A stretch of 64,000 bases of DNA from Prorocentrum cordatum (taxonomy: Eukaryota > Sar > Dinophyceae > Prorocentrales > Prorocentraceae), in the NCBI GenBank assembly GCA_963575745.1, contig CAUYUJ010021160.1, positions 43,501 through 107,500 on the forward strand. Direction: 5' to 3'. This document shows, piece after piece, positions 1-10,353 of this stretch. Position 1 is the stretch's first letter; every line of letters starts with the position of its first letter. The notes below the pieces were generated by a model. That model made no database searches. It saw nothing but the letters and a program-made list of their open reading frames with translations, and had not been told where the DNA came from. Position numbers and translations under genes: made by a program.

Positions 1-146
1 GTACTGATCACTGGGCTCCCAGGCGAGCTCATACGGGCCCTCGTCGAGGGAAGCATGGAGCAAGGCTCGCCCAACTGGTGCGCCCCCCACCAACGCCCTT
101 GCAGCTGCACCTTCAAGACCGCACTAGTTCCCGCGGGTCATCATGA

Positions 147-869
147 GTGGTGGCGCGATCTCATAGAGTACACCCCCTTCGGGAGCTCCTCGGTGCGGGA
201 CCAGTGGCCCTACCTCGGTGCAGTAGTGGTCTCCCGTGCCGCCGAAGGCGAGCAGCCCCCCCCCCCCCAGAGGATGGACTCACCGAAGGACAGGGCGACG
301 CCCTGACGAGAGGCACTTGGGAGCGTCCCGTCCTTAGAATGAGGGACAGAGCCATGGCCCTGCACCTTGCCAAGATGTCACCCTCCCGCACCACGGCCGC
401 CTGGAACTCCTACCTGGTCTCCCTCGCCCCCTACGCGGCCCACTACTCCCCCCCCAACGCCGTGCAAGAGCGCGCGCTTCGCGTGCAGCTCAGGACTGCA
501 TTCGGGCTAGCCGGGGCGTCGTGGGTCCCCGACTCCATCCTCGCGGGGCTGGGTATTCGCTTCCAGGTACAGGGTGCCCCAAGGGGCCTGGACGCGACAG
601 CCCGGGCCGTGGCCGCCAGAGCACGCGCCCTCGACGATTTTTGGGGTCCCGCGCCAATCAGGAAGCGCGCCAGGATACGGTGGAACAAGTTGCTCAAATG
701 GGCGATCGAAGCAGCTCGACAGCCTGATGCGTCTCGACCCAAGCCCAAGATTATCACTGAGCGGAAAGCTGTGCTCGCACTCAACCGCGCTCGCGAGCGA
801 CCAGAGCTTCTGGAATGCAAGCACCTCGGCAGGGTCTATGCAGCCGCCTGGGCGCAAATAAATGCATAG
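147..869 (+). pseudogene. Reverse transcriptase C-terminal (thumb/connection) segment of the LINE
   Basis: The convincing part begins near position 310. It contains an RT-tail pattern: a run around RMRDRAMALHLAKM, an AWNSYLVSLAPYAAHY block and a RTAFGLAG block. This resembles the region downstream of the YxDD motif in LINE RTs, which handles template and primer. Positions 1-255 continue the same protein in frame 1 (WPYLGAVV just before the break). No catalytic aspartates are visible because the palm lies upstream of the window. The ORF stops at 867-869 and coding resumes immediately in another frame, so the piece is broken. Overall similarity is inferred from pattern only. Confidence 0.5.
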
Positions 870-2086
870 CACCTCCCTTACCACATGGCTCGAAGAAACC
901 AGTCAAAAGAGGAGATGGCACCCCATCGTGCGGAGAGGAATGGGGGCTCCTGTACCACTGTGCGTCCTTCACAGAAGCCCACCACGTCATTCGCATACTC
1001 TGCAACGGCCTTCCCGGATTAGCAAGACGGAGAAGTGAAAACGAGAGGAGACCGCGCAGGTGCCCTTGCGGCGCGCGCGCCAAAAGCGTGTGGATCACAG
1101 CCGGACCCGACGACGAAGGCGCTGCCTGGTGCGCGAGGTGCATCGGCCCAGGGCCGCACGCCTCCACGCTTTGGCAGTTGCTAGACCCCGGCGCCCTGCC
1201 CCCCGCCCTAAGAGGCCCCGCGGAGGCCTGCGCCCGCGCCCAGGGCCGCCTTCACGCCCCCACCAGAACGGGCCCATGCGGTCATTGCCCCCTCTGCGGG
1301 CTGGGTGAGGCAACCACAGAGCACGCGTGGCATTGGTGCCCAGCGACCGCACTTGCCCGGTACACCGCTCGGGGCCCGGACGACCCAGAAACCTTGGCCC
1401 AAGCTGTCACCAGCAGTGGCGATCACCAACCCCTCCTCGCAAAGGTGCTGCACCAAATCTCCTTGTGGTACTGCGTCAACCTTGCCGCGACCGCCCTCGA
1501 GGCCGACGAAGCGGCCAGACTCACCCCCCAAGGAATCGTCGCCGCTGACACCGACCAACAGGGGGACAGCGACGACGACGTCCTCGACGGAAGCGAACCC
1601 CCCTGGCACGACAACCCGGACGAGACAGCTGCGTGGGCTGTCCTGCGAGGCACTTGCCGCGCGTGCCACCCCCATGCTATCCCCGAAAGGACCATCTGCG
1701 GGGCCGCCAGGCCACACATGACCCGACACGCTCACAGGGCGGGAGGAGAGGTACGCAGACTCCCGGTGGCCACCAGACACCACAACGCAGGGGACAAGCT
1801 GGCGGTCACGCAGGCCTCACAGTTGCGCGCAGGATGGACGCCGCCAGGACAGGGCTGGTTCCCTTGTCCCAGAACCGACAACCACCCCACTGCAAACTGG
1901 ACGTCAGCCTACTGCCGAGAGTGCCGCGCGCACACCACTACGCTGACAGCCAACGCAGACCTAGAACCCGGGGACGAAGTCACCGTCCGCAGCTCCCCCT
2001 TCCCAGACACCAACAGCACCCAATGGCCATATGAGGTCACCTTCGACGGCGGCGCCCGGAGCATCGAAGGCCGCGCCAAAGTCTGA
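870..2086 (+). pseudogene. LINE zinc-binding segment and start of RNase H
   Basis: An open frame runs to a TGA at 2,084-2,086. Near its middle (about 1,270-1,340) is CGHCPLCGLGEATTEHAWHW followed by C, a CxxC-x8-H-x3-C zinc motif typical of post-RT segments in non-LTR elements. At the end is YEVTFDGGARS, the first strand and first catalytic Asp of an RNase H fold. The frame then meets a stop, but the same frame carries on with GAGALLWPHD, the next RNase H strand. The TGA is therefore a point lesion rather than the true end. The upstream boundary given is where the first piece stops; the open frame itself can be read from about 815. Confidence 0.55.
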
Positions 2087-2646
2087 GGGGCAGGCGCTCT
2101 TCTGTGGCCTCATGACCCCGCCACCGGGACCCCCAAAGTGATCGCGGTTGCCATCGTCGCCCTCCCTGACTGCAGCAGCGCGCAAATTGTGGATGTGGCT
2201 GGCTGCCGCGCGGGCCTCGCCCTGCTACCCCACCTCAGAGGCCCCCTCCGGGCCGCCAGGGTCGTCGGCGACAACTTAGCCGCCATGCGATACGGGGCCG
2301 GCACCGCCAGATGCCGGCCCAGCAAATGGAGGACGCCCTCGGGCAAGCGGAGAACGCCGGCTGGGTGCTTACATGGCAGGCAGTCAGGCGGCGACTGAAC
2401 GAGGCTGCCGACAGCCTGGCCACCATCGGGGTCTCGTGGGCCGACGCCCTACTCAGGGAGGGCGAAACCACCGTCCGTACATGCATCCGGTGGGTGGGCA
2501 CCGCCCCTGTCCCTCCCGCGCACTTCCCTGCCAGTCTTGTTCAAGACATCGACCTGTGCGACCCATCGGAGTGCGCCGGTGCCGCTTTTCATTTGGAAAA
2601 TCCTCCGCCCTCCTCCTGTCCTCTCCCTGCCGCCCCTGGCCGCTGA
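2087..2646 (+). pseudogene. RNase H domain remainder of the LINE
   Basis: Continuing the previous frame after its stop, the sequence reads GAGALLWPHD, then RAARVVGDNLAAMRYGAG. The latter is the RNase H strand carrying a GDN acidic position. The frame changes near 2,310-2,340 and RRLNEAADSLATIGVSWADA follows, giving the final acidic position of the domain (NEAADSLA). RNase H in LINEs removes template RNA during target-primed reverse transcription. The ORF ends at 2,646. The order of motifs supports RNase H well, although the domain is split over two frames and is non-functional as read. Confidence 0.55.
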
Positions 2647-2716
2647 TCGATCGGTCGCTCCGCCGACCGATGTCTTCCCTGCAGCAGGCCGCGACCCCCC
2701 CCCGCTTTACCTGCTC

Positions 2717-2740
2717 TCTTGCGGCGGTTAGCTGCGCCCC
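2717..2740 (+). repeat. 24-nt motif, first copy
   Basis: The sequence beginning TCTTGCGGCGG and ending GCTGCGCCCC recurs exactly at 11,011-11,034 in the same orientation, while the sequences on either side differ. It lies just downstream of the first LINE and about 50 bp before the first ORF of the helicase unit. It could be a terminal or 5'-UTR sequence of a mobile unit; the function is unknown. Confidence 0.8.
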
Positions 2741-2785
2741 CCTAAGTATGCCAAGAAGGAAGAGCAACCTAGGACCGTTGGCGCG

Positions 2786-3115
2786 GTGGCCCGCACCCAC
2801 CACCTACAGTGCAGCCGGCCCCGTCAGAGTGGGCGACCTCCTACGTTCTGCGCGCGAGAGTGCCCCTGGCTCCGCTGGGCTCACTTCAACGGCGAATGGT
2901 GCTGGTGGTGCGAGCTCTGCCAGAAGTATTGTGACGGCAAAGGGCATCTCCTCGCGTGGGAGCACTGGAACGAAGGCGAAAAGCAGTGGGACAACGGGTG
3001 GCCCGACCCACAGGATTTCACTTCACCTGGCAATCTCTGGGCCATGACAAACGGGGCGGAGGACGGCCACGTGCACAATTGCAAGATCAGCAGGCTCCGC
3101 TGGGATGGTTGGTAG
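2786..3115 (+). CDS. Zinc-finger-like protein segment
   Basis: A 109-residue open frame. Its recognisable part is rich in Trp and Cys: WCWWCELCQKYCDGKGHLLA followed by WEHW. This is a C-x2-C ... H-x4-H arrangement like the C2H2-type fingers that occur at the start of some retroelement and nucleic-acid-binding proteins. The remainder is not recognisable. The true start may be upstream (a MPRRKSN reading starts at 2,749 in another frame), so the N-terminus is uncertain. It is the first ORF of the helicase unit and lies about 390 bp before the helicase frame. Zinc binding is inferred from residue spacing only. Confidence 0.4.
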   Translation: MARTHHLQCSRPRQSGRPPTFCARECPWLRWAHFNGEWCWWCELCQKYCDGKGHLLAWEHWNEGEKQWDNGWPDPQDFTSPGNLWAMTNGAEDGHVHNCKISRLRWDGW

Positions 3116-3504
3116 ACGCCAGCGCCAGAACAGGTTCATGGTCAGCCCCGCCTCCCAGGGTGGACCTTCCCAGACGACTGGGACTATGTGCCAGTCAACT
3201 TCCCCTACAGGGACGACAGCCACGACTTCGGCACCCCCATCGGCGCAACTCGCCCCAGTGACCTATGCCCACCCGCGCAGCTGAGGTGGGCCCGGGGAAG
3301 AGCGTCAAAGGGGGGGCCCTGGCCTACCCTCCGCGCCGTGCCCAGAGTACTCAGCCAGGCGCGACACAGGGGACAGCAGACCCAACGCCTCCAGCAGGGC
3401 CTCCTCTCAGGAGTCCGCTGACAGGTCCGGATTCGAAGCAGATGAGAGCATGGGGCAGCGCAGCCAGCTCGGCGCACCCCCAGCGGAGATAAGGAAGGTA
3501 TCGC

Positions 3505-6343
3505 TTGAATCGTCTGCCGTCGCCGCCGCCGACGCCATCAAACAGCTATACTCCGTTCCTGCCAAAGCGCAGCCGCTCAGTTCCGTCTGCGCACCCCCTT
3601 GGGAACAATCGCAGAGGGCGTGAACCTCCCAAAGACCTGGGAGCAGGACCTGCGGCAGAGGGGGCGCAACCTCGAAAGGCTGGCCTGGGCCGAATGCGTG
3701 GCAGCCGCCGAGACTGTTTGGGGCAGCTCTACCAAGGCCAGAACGGACCTGGAGAGAAGGCAGAGCTGCGCTCTAGGCGTGTCAGTCACCCCATCGACGA
3801 GGACTCAGAATGCGACATCCTCGATCGCTTTAAGCTGAGGAACGCTTTCCCCACCCAGGTCGCGAAAGTGTTGTTTCACTTGCACTGGCCTCGGGTGTTC
3901 AGGGTCCTTCTCAGAGGTCAGGACGCGGGGCAGGATGCCCGCATGCTACTCCTCAGCATCACCAGCCCAGCAGCGGACCAAGTGGCCACAGTCAAGCTCC
4001 TCTGGCCACCAGACCTCGGAGGCACGGTACCCACAAATCACTGCCAGGCGCTGGGGCTCAGACAGGGGTCGAGGTTCCCCAGCAACGAGTGCATTGTGGT
4101 GTACGGCGCTGGAGAATTTCGGGAGTTCCACGCGGATGACAGGATCCCGAGACCCACCTGCGTGGAGCAATCGTGGTACAGAATGGACAGGGCCCCCTCC
4201 GCGCTCCAGTGTCGACGGATCTCCACCGCAATCACCGAGATCTACAAGCTACAGCAGGCTCCTCGCGACCTGGTCGGGCCCCCCTGGACGTCATCACCTA
4301 CCTCCTCACCTGACGCACGGCCGACAAGAAGGACAAGGCGCTGGCCAACGGCGTACGCAACGCATCACAGCGTGGGCAAACCCTACTCGCTCGCACCACG
4401 GCCACCCTTGAGGCACGCTTCCCCAGCACCAGCCGGCCAGCAGCGAACGCCAGCACAGCGCTACCCGACCCCCCCACGGTGCCCCTGGCTGCCGTCCCCT
4501 TCTCCGACCCAGAGGTGGACGAAGCCATCGGGCAAGTCTTCCAGCGTGCCAGGGACCTACCACCGCATACGGCCCTCGAGGAAGGAGCCAGTCGCCACAG
4601 CCTCAACCGTGATGCTACAAGGGCCCATCACCGCCTCCACCCTGCACCACGTAATAATCGTACACGGGCCCCCCGGCACAGGCAAGACAATCTTCTCCGT
4701 TGCCACCATGGACACTTGGGCCAACGCGCTCCCGGATGGACTGTCAGTCGCTCTGGCCGCAGGTTCCAACGCGGCCGCCGACCAGCCGGCGCTCGGTCTA
4801 ATCAGCGCACGCCAGGCCAACAAGTTGGGCCCCCTCACAGGGTTCCCGACCAGGTGCGTGCGCCTGGCCAACGACTTCAAGGTGGCCAAGGAGCTGGCAG
4901 TGCTCACCCCTGCAGGACACTACCATAGAGCCAACGGCAGGAACCCATACGAAGGTGGATTATCCAAAGACTTCCCCGCATTTCGGACCCAGCTGCTCAA
5001 GGACGCCAAGACAATCATCGCCGCACATGAATCTGCGGAGGCACTAAAGAAGGCCGCCCCAGTCGCCCTACTCATCATAGACGAGGCTGGGCAGGCGCAC
5101 GAGCTAATGGCTGCCATGCCCCTGGACAGCGTCATCCGCTCCGGCGGACACCTAGTGTTGGTTGGCGACCCCAAGCAGCTCCCCCCCACAGTCATCTCCA
5201 GGAAAGCAGCGGACCAAGGGTTATGCCTCTCCATCTGCGACCGCCTCCACCATGCCCTGGGGGACGACCAGTTTGCCGTGGTGCAGCTCAGCCTCTGCTA
5301 CCGTATGCGCCCCCTGCTACTGGCCTCGCCAAATTGCGTCTTTTACAACAACACAATGCACACCGGCCTAACCGACCCTCTGTCGCAGAGACCCTTGATC
5401 GAGGGGCTCCCATGGCGGGACTTCCTCCCCTGGAACGACACCAGAGTCGTGGACCTAGCAAGGGCAGCGGGCACCACCAAGGATGACATGGAGTACGTGT
5501 TACGCGGCCTGGATCCAGGGAATCAGCGCAAAGAGGCGCGGCACCGCTTACTACTGGTGGACATCCCCTCCTTGGAAGTCACTTCGAGGCTACACGCAGG
5601 ATGCGCCAACCTACCAGAGGCAGCGCAGACTGTAGACATAATACGTGCCCTCCTGCCCGCCATGCGGAACGGCACCACGGCGCGGGTGGTTGTCGGCCAC
5701 CAGCTGCAGCGCGCCGTCCTTGAGAACGGATGGCCACAAAGCGCGCGCAGCATCAGTGGCACCCTCAGGCAAACCAAGACCAAGGGCAAAGGGAAAGGGA
5801 AATAAGGGGCAGCCTCAGGCAATGAGCCCACAACCCCCCCCAGACCGTTCCACCAACACCAGCGACCACTCCAGCGTCTTCGTGCAGCGCAGCTCAGAGC
5901 ACACAGGCATCTCCTTGAGCTTCCCCGGGCTGCGGAGCCTCGCTGAGGAGCACCTGGCAAGCGGCAAGCTCACCATTTCAACCATTGACTCCAGCCAAGG
6001 CGGCGAAGCCGACCTGGTCATCTTTCTGACCACCAGGTCTAACAGTTGGCACGATTGGGGCTTCATGGACAATGCCAACAGGGTGAATGTGGCTATCACC
6101 CGCGCCACCCGCAATGTGGTCATCATCGGTGATGGGAGGATGTTCGGCGCCGCTACAGGATCGCGCCTACAAGAGCTCTCTGAGTATGGAAGATGCGCCA
6201 AACTCTGGGTTCGCTTCTCGCACTCGGGGGACATGGGCAACAGGTGGACACTGGCGGTCGACAAGGGATTCGACCCCATCACAGATCTTACCACATGGAT
6301 CCCGGCTTCGCCCTCCCACACAGGAGACGAGGTCATCATGTGA
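3505..6343 (+). CDS. Superfamily 1 (UPF1-like) helicase, frame-broken
   Basis: A nucleic-acid-dependent ATPase/helicase of the UPF1-like SF1 group. The first frame (3,505-5,805) carries Walker A GPPGTGKT at residues 388-395 (4,666-4,689), Walker B DEAG at 526 (5,080), motif III GDPKQLPPT at 554 (5,164) and LCYRMRP about 47 residues on. The second frame (to 6,343) holds motif V TIDSSQGGEADLVIF near 5,980-6,024 and motif VI NVAITRATRNVVIIGD near 6,086-6,130. All core ATPase motifs look intact. The frames change in a Lys/Gly-rich stretch near 5,800, beside a short duplication of CCTCAGGCAA, so an intron, an indel or an assembly error are all possible. The first 380 residues are unrecognised and low-complexity near 4,300-4,500. 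A helicase with no polymerase beside it is unusual. Confidence 0.75.
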
Positions 6344-6376
6344 CTCGACAATGCCATCGGGAAAGCCCGTGCCTCC

Positions 6377-7054
6377 ATGGAAGAGAACTTTGCAGATCGG
6401 ATAGCAGCGCCGCTCGACCCGGAGTTCTCATGGGTCAGCCTAGGTGACGCCATCCGAAGCAGTCTGCAGAGGCTCGTCGAGGACCCAGCCGTGGGAGTTG
6501 TTCTATACACCGTCTCTGGGCTTCACCCCCACCAATGGTCCATAGCCGACGCGCCGAGGCAGCCCGGCCCGCTCGACCGCAAAGCATGGAGCCATCTAGG
6601 ATTCTGCACCGACGTCGAGCTGGGCATTGACGCAAGCAACCTGGTCTACAATCTTACGTGGGCTGCCCTGGTCTGGTTCCTCGGGTTGGGCACCCCCTGG
6701 GCCGCCTCACGCCTGGCCGCCCCCGAGGCGTCGCTCCCCCCCCGTACCCTTCGCGAAGGGCATCAGCCATCGCCCCAAGAGCACCAGCCGATGCACTCCC
6801 AAGGACGTGTTACAGCAACTCCCAGAAGCTTGGAGCCAAGAGACAGGGAAATGCAAGCGGCACCGCGCGCGCCCAGGGATGCAGCACCTGAAGTTCCTGC
6901 TCCGCCCAGGCCAAGCTGTTTCGGAGCGACGGCAATCTCTCCTCAGCAGCGACGGGCTTCCCATGGACACCCCCGCGCTCAGGGTCCTCCTGGTGGTTAT
7001 GATGCTCCAACTGCGCGAGCCCCGAGCGACGCTATGACCGTTCCCACACCCTGA
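6377..7054 (+). CDS. Unrecognised ORF downstream of the helicase
   Basis: The 225-codon frame begins 33 bases after the helicase stop. Residues 1-110 look protein-like, with a hydrophobic stretch NLVYNLTWAALVWFLGLG that could be a membrane segment or a buried helix. The second half is Pro/Ala/Arg-rich and probably unstructured. No catalytic motif was recognised. It could be a separate protein or the continuation of the helicase polyprotein after a frame change. Confidence 0.35.
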   Translation: MEENFADRIAAPLDPEFSWVSLGDAIRSSLQRLVEDPAVGVVLYTVSGLHPHQWSIADAPRQPGPLDRKAWSHLGFCTDVELGIDASNLVYNLTWAALVWFLGLGTPWAASRLAAPEASLPPRTLREGHQPSPQEHQPMHSQGRVTATPRSLEPRDREMQAAPRAPRDAAPEVPAPPRPSCFGATAISPQQRRASHGHPRAQGPPGGYDAPTARAPSDAMTVPTP

Positions 7055-7082
7055 GGCCACGGGGGACATCATCGAAGCAGCC

Positions 7083-9411
7083 ATGGGCCTCTGCTACCCC
7101 TGGCAGAGTGTCCACAAAGAGAACAGGGCCAAGTTCGCAGTGGCCTGGGGCTTCGACTTGCGTGGCCTCGCATCCCTCCACGGGAAGATGGAGGACGCCA
7201 TCAAGCACATCAGCGCGCTCGCCACCTACGCCCACCACCACCAGGTTGCGAGCAACCACGGGTGCCCAACCACATGGGCAGGGATGCTGAACTACAAGTT
7301 CACGCTGGAGGCCCCCATGAGGGTCCTGGAAGCAATTGTCAAGCCGGCCGACATCAAGTCCCTGAGCAAGGGAGGTTGCTCCATCTGCACACTACACAAG
7401 GAGCTCAGCGGGGCCGAGGACGGGCTCGGCTGCCCAGACACAATGGCAGACCTGGAATATATCGGCGGGGGAATCGCCATGTCCAACAAGCGCCTCGACG
7501 AAGACTCCCCTGCATCCCCGGCCCCCGGTGCGGCACTTAACCCGCCCAGGGTAAGTGACGACAGGTTCCCCACCAGGCAACAGGCCGGCAGCTTCGACTG
7601 CGACGGGTGCCCGAACACGGGGCTCCAAGGCGCGGCAGGCACCTTGGAGGGCGACGACGCAAGGGAGCTACTGGCGCAGAACCGCTCCCAAGCGTACTTG
7701 CAAGGACGAAGCTGTAGGTGGCTGTGCGAGCAGTGCTGGATCAAATCGCTGGAAAAAAGAAGCATCGAGGCCCCCCTGGCCGAGAACAAAGACCTCAGCA
7801 ACAATAAGTCGCTCCGGCAGCGCCTACTGACGTACAAGCGCACATTGGACCGAAAGAGAGCCCGTGCTCTCCCCCCCCTGGACCGGCTCCCAATCGGGTG
7901 CGGGCAGCCGGATACTGCGCAGTTCCTCTCCTGCCTGCGTGACCTTGTCATGAACGCCCCGCTCGTCTACAGGCCACAGGCGGTCGGCGCCGCCCTCCCA
8001 GCCCACAAGCTGTCCGACGGCAGATTCGGGCCCGACTCACACCGTGCGAACACCTACTCCGCCATGTGCGACACCTGCCCTGCGGGGTCACCACTGCTCG
8101 TGTGGTCGGCAAACAGTCCCGCACTCGGTGCGCCGCGCAACGAAGAGACAGGGCTACCGCCATGGGATACCATGCCCACGCTCTGGACCCAGCAGCAGTG
8201 GAATGCAGGCTGGGCCTGCAGGCGGGCCTCATCCACATCTGGAACGTGGCGCCGGGCGCGCTCGACCGCATCCTGGACCAGCACTCCTCGAGGGTGTGCC
8301 CCATCGCCCCCGCCAAGCGCGCAGTAACAGCAGAAGTGCAGGAGGAAAGCTACGACATCAGCGTCCACCTCTCCCCAGCGGGCGTCAACGCAGCGGCAAA
8401 GGACACGTGCTCAAGGCAATCGGCCCTAAAGCACGAGCTCACCCCCAACGACAGGGGGCACAACAGCGGGGCAGGAGAAAGCATCGAACCGGTCAGGGTC
8501 GGACGCGACAGCAAATCCGTGTTCCCCAACGTGGGCCCGCCAGAGTGCCCCGTCTTACCAACCCAATCCGCCTTCAGGCTTTCTGGGGTGGAGTCCGACG
8601 GCCCCGTTCGCTCCTTGGTGAAGTACCTGCTGGAATGGAACCATTCCGTCTACATATGTTGGGCTGACTTCGTACAGCGGCACGGTGAAGGCATCCCAGG
8701 GGACAGAACCGACGAGGGGTCGTGGCCCACAGCAAGCCTGCTCCCTTTCCTGGGAATAATCTATGGAGAGTCGATCCCAAACAACTCCCCCCCCCCGACA
8801 TCCCATGGGATGGGCAAAGGGCCGCAGTGGCCCGAGTGGTCTACCACCTAATGAAATCCAACGGGAAGTACTAAGACAAATGGGACAGCTACGCTGCCAT
8901 CCTGACAGAGCAGAGAGGCCAGTGCCCCCTCCGACAGCGGAGCAGCACACTGCTGACATTCCTCATGGGAATTGACAAGGACGCCCTGGCCTACGGTACC
9001 ATCGCCGCCCTGGCCAACCGAGACCCGCGCGAGGCGGGCGCAGGCTCCTCAGGGGCGGGTGATTCCCCAGCAGCAACCTGGCTGAACAGAGCAGTCGAAA
9101 CCGAGGCCCCCCCCCAGCAGACAGCCTTGGTCCTGAACATGAGGACGCCTCTGCCCGTGCTCCCAGAGCGACCCCCCCGCCACAGGTGCAGACGGGGGAC
9201 GCGACCCGCAGGCAGAGGGGAGGGCTCCAAGAGGCTCCAACCGGCCAGGCAAGCAACGTCGAATGCGAACCAGATGGGATCGATTGGGGAGGGGACGGGG
9301 ACAAGAAAAGCGAATCCGACACAGCCAAGGATCCGCGCCCGGAGCTCATCCCAACCCCGGTGGCGGACGAGGGAGAAGAGGGCAGCCCTGACCCCCTCAA
9401 ACTCTTCCTGA
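7083..9411 (+). CDS. Long unrecognised polyprotein, frame-broken
   Basis: Three frames appear to follow one protein. Frame 3 covers 7,083 to about 8,160, frame 2 about 8,160-8,790, and frame 1 from about 8,797 onward with a TAA at 8,872. The last change falls at a ten-base C run (8,787-8,796). Visible features are a Cys-rich segment (GGCSICTLHKEL), a paired-Cys segment (FDCDGCPNTGL ... WLCEQCWIK) suggesting zinc binding, and a basic stretch around RQRLLTYKRTLDRKRARALP. No protease, polymerase or nuclease signature was recognised. It follows the helicase on the same strand and may be part of the same gene product. Confidence 0.4.
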
Positions 9412-9695
9412 AACCGCCCAACAGGCCCGACGCCTGGTCCCCGTACGATCGGATCGTTGATAGGAACGCCATCCGTGCAGTCAGGAGCGCGAGAGACCGC
9501 CCACGAAGAGCAGACAGCGCAACCTGGAGCATCAACGACGCTAGGGACGACCGGACCCTCAGCCGCGCGAGCGGTGAAAGGGGCCGCCAGCGACCCGTGT
9601 GGGAAGACGCCGCGGACGGGGATGGCCGTGCCCCAAATCCCCAAGAGGCGACCCAGCGCGGTTACACATTTCCGAGGCGCCCTGGAGGGACGTAA
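9186..9695 (+). CDS. Acidic/charged ORF of the helicase unit
   Basis: A 170-codon frame rich in Asp, Glu and Arg with a protein-like core (DPLKLFLKPPNRPDAWSPYD). It probably continues the polyprotein above in frame 3 after a change at the C run near 9,171-9,178. No domain recognised. The low-complexity composition suggests a linker or a disordered nucleic-acid-binding region. Confidence 0.3.
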   Translation: MQTGDATRRQRGGLQEAPTGQASNVECEPDGIDWGGDGDKKSESDTAKDPRPELIPTPVADEGEEGSPDPLKLFLKPPNRPDAWSPYDRIVDRNAIRAVRSARDRPRRADSATWSINDARDDRTLSRASGERGRQRPVWEDAADGDGRAPNPQEATQRGYTFPRRPGGT

Positions 9696-9733
9696 GGGCC
9701 ACGCAACCACCCCGAGGAGACCCAAGCGATCCC

Positions 9734-10352
9734 ATGGGAGGCATCCCCATGTACATGTGCCTTGTCACCGATGCGGACGTTACGAAGGAGGAGCCCGCGC
9801 AGGATATGATAATGCGCCTGCAAAAGACGCTGGGAGGAGCGTTCAATGGAGTTTGGGCCGCATGGGTGAAGAAGGCTGCCATGGGGCAGGGGACCGACGG
9901 AAGCGAAAAGCACGACCCGAAACGGAACACGGTTCAGTCGTGCAACGAGTTCATCCAGGCGTGGGATGACGCAGGGTACGACGCCTACAAGATGGACAGC
10001 GACCTAGGGCTCAACGTCCACTTGGCCGTCGGTCAAGGACAAGCACATGAAGCTCCTCCAACGCGAACCCAGAACCCACGCTCAGCGCGGACCCGACAGC
10101 AGCAGTGGACCCGCCCCATGGACTGCAGAAGGCAGGGCAGCCACGGCGGCAGCCGTGCATGATCGATGGGCAGGTGCCGTCGGCTCTGCCACCCCCACCC
10201 GGTGGCAGGGATGGCAGGAGTGGAATTCATGGAGCCAACAGAAAGCACCGTGGACGGAAACGGATTGGAAAGGGAAAGGTAAGCGCTACTCCCCCAGGGG
10301 AGACGATCGATACACAGACAAGCGCGCACGATGGTGGGACAGGGGGGACTAG
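9734..10352 (+). CDS. Basic Trp/Lys/Gly-rich terminal ORF (gag-like?)
   Basis: Frame 2 reads a helical segment (GGIPMYMCLVTDADVTKEEP, then QDMIMRLQKTLGGAFNGVWA) up to about 10,045. Frame 3 then continues with KLLQREPRTHAQR and ends in a Trp/Lys/Gly-rich tail (WQGWQEWNSWSQQ, KGKGKR). Such KGKG tails are common in dinoflagellate retroelement structural proteins and probably bind RNA; that comparison is from general familiarity. It stops at 10,352, the last coding-like sequence before a long gap. Confidence 0.35.
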
Positions 10353-10353
10353 T

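Larger units (their letters stand above)
1..2646 (+). mobile_element. 3' part of a decayed non-LTR (LINE-type) retroelement
   Basis: The coding pieces run in the order expected after the catalytic part of a LINE reverse transcriptase: RT tail, zinc-binding segment, then an RNase H domain. The 5' part (RT palm, any endonuclease) lies outside the window. The reading frame moves from frame 1 to frame 3 at a C homopolymer near 256-268, has an in-frame TGA at 2,084-2,086, and shifts again near 2,310-2,340. This copy cannot make a full protein as read. The element end is not marked by a clear poly(A) tail or target-site duplication. It is followed within 75 bp by the 24-nt motif at 2,717. Family assignment rests on motif order, not on a database match. 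Confidence 0.7.
2717..10353 (+). mobile_element. Helicase-encoding multi-ORF unit (possible undescribed mobile element)
   Basis: All coding-like segments lie on the plus strand with little space between them: zinc-finger-like ORF, SF1 helicase, unrecognised ORF, long unrecognised polyprotein and a C-terminal Lys/Gly-rich ORF. The unit begins just after one copy of a 24-nt motif, and a second copy lies about 650 bp past its last ORF. No reverse transcriptase, integrase, transposase or DNA polymerase motif was seen. It may be a non-autonomous retroelement passenger, an integrated virus-like element or a decayed host locus. Frame changes occur near 5,800, 8,160, 8,790, 9,175 and 10,045, several at C runs. 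Grouping these ORFs as one element is inference from strand, spacing and shared decay. Confidence 0.4.
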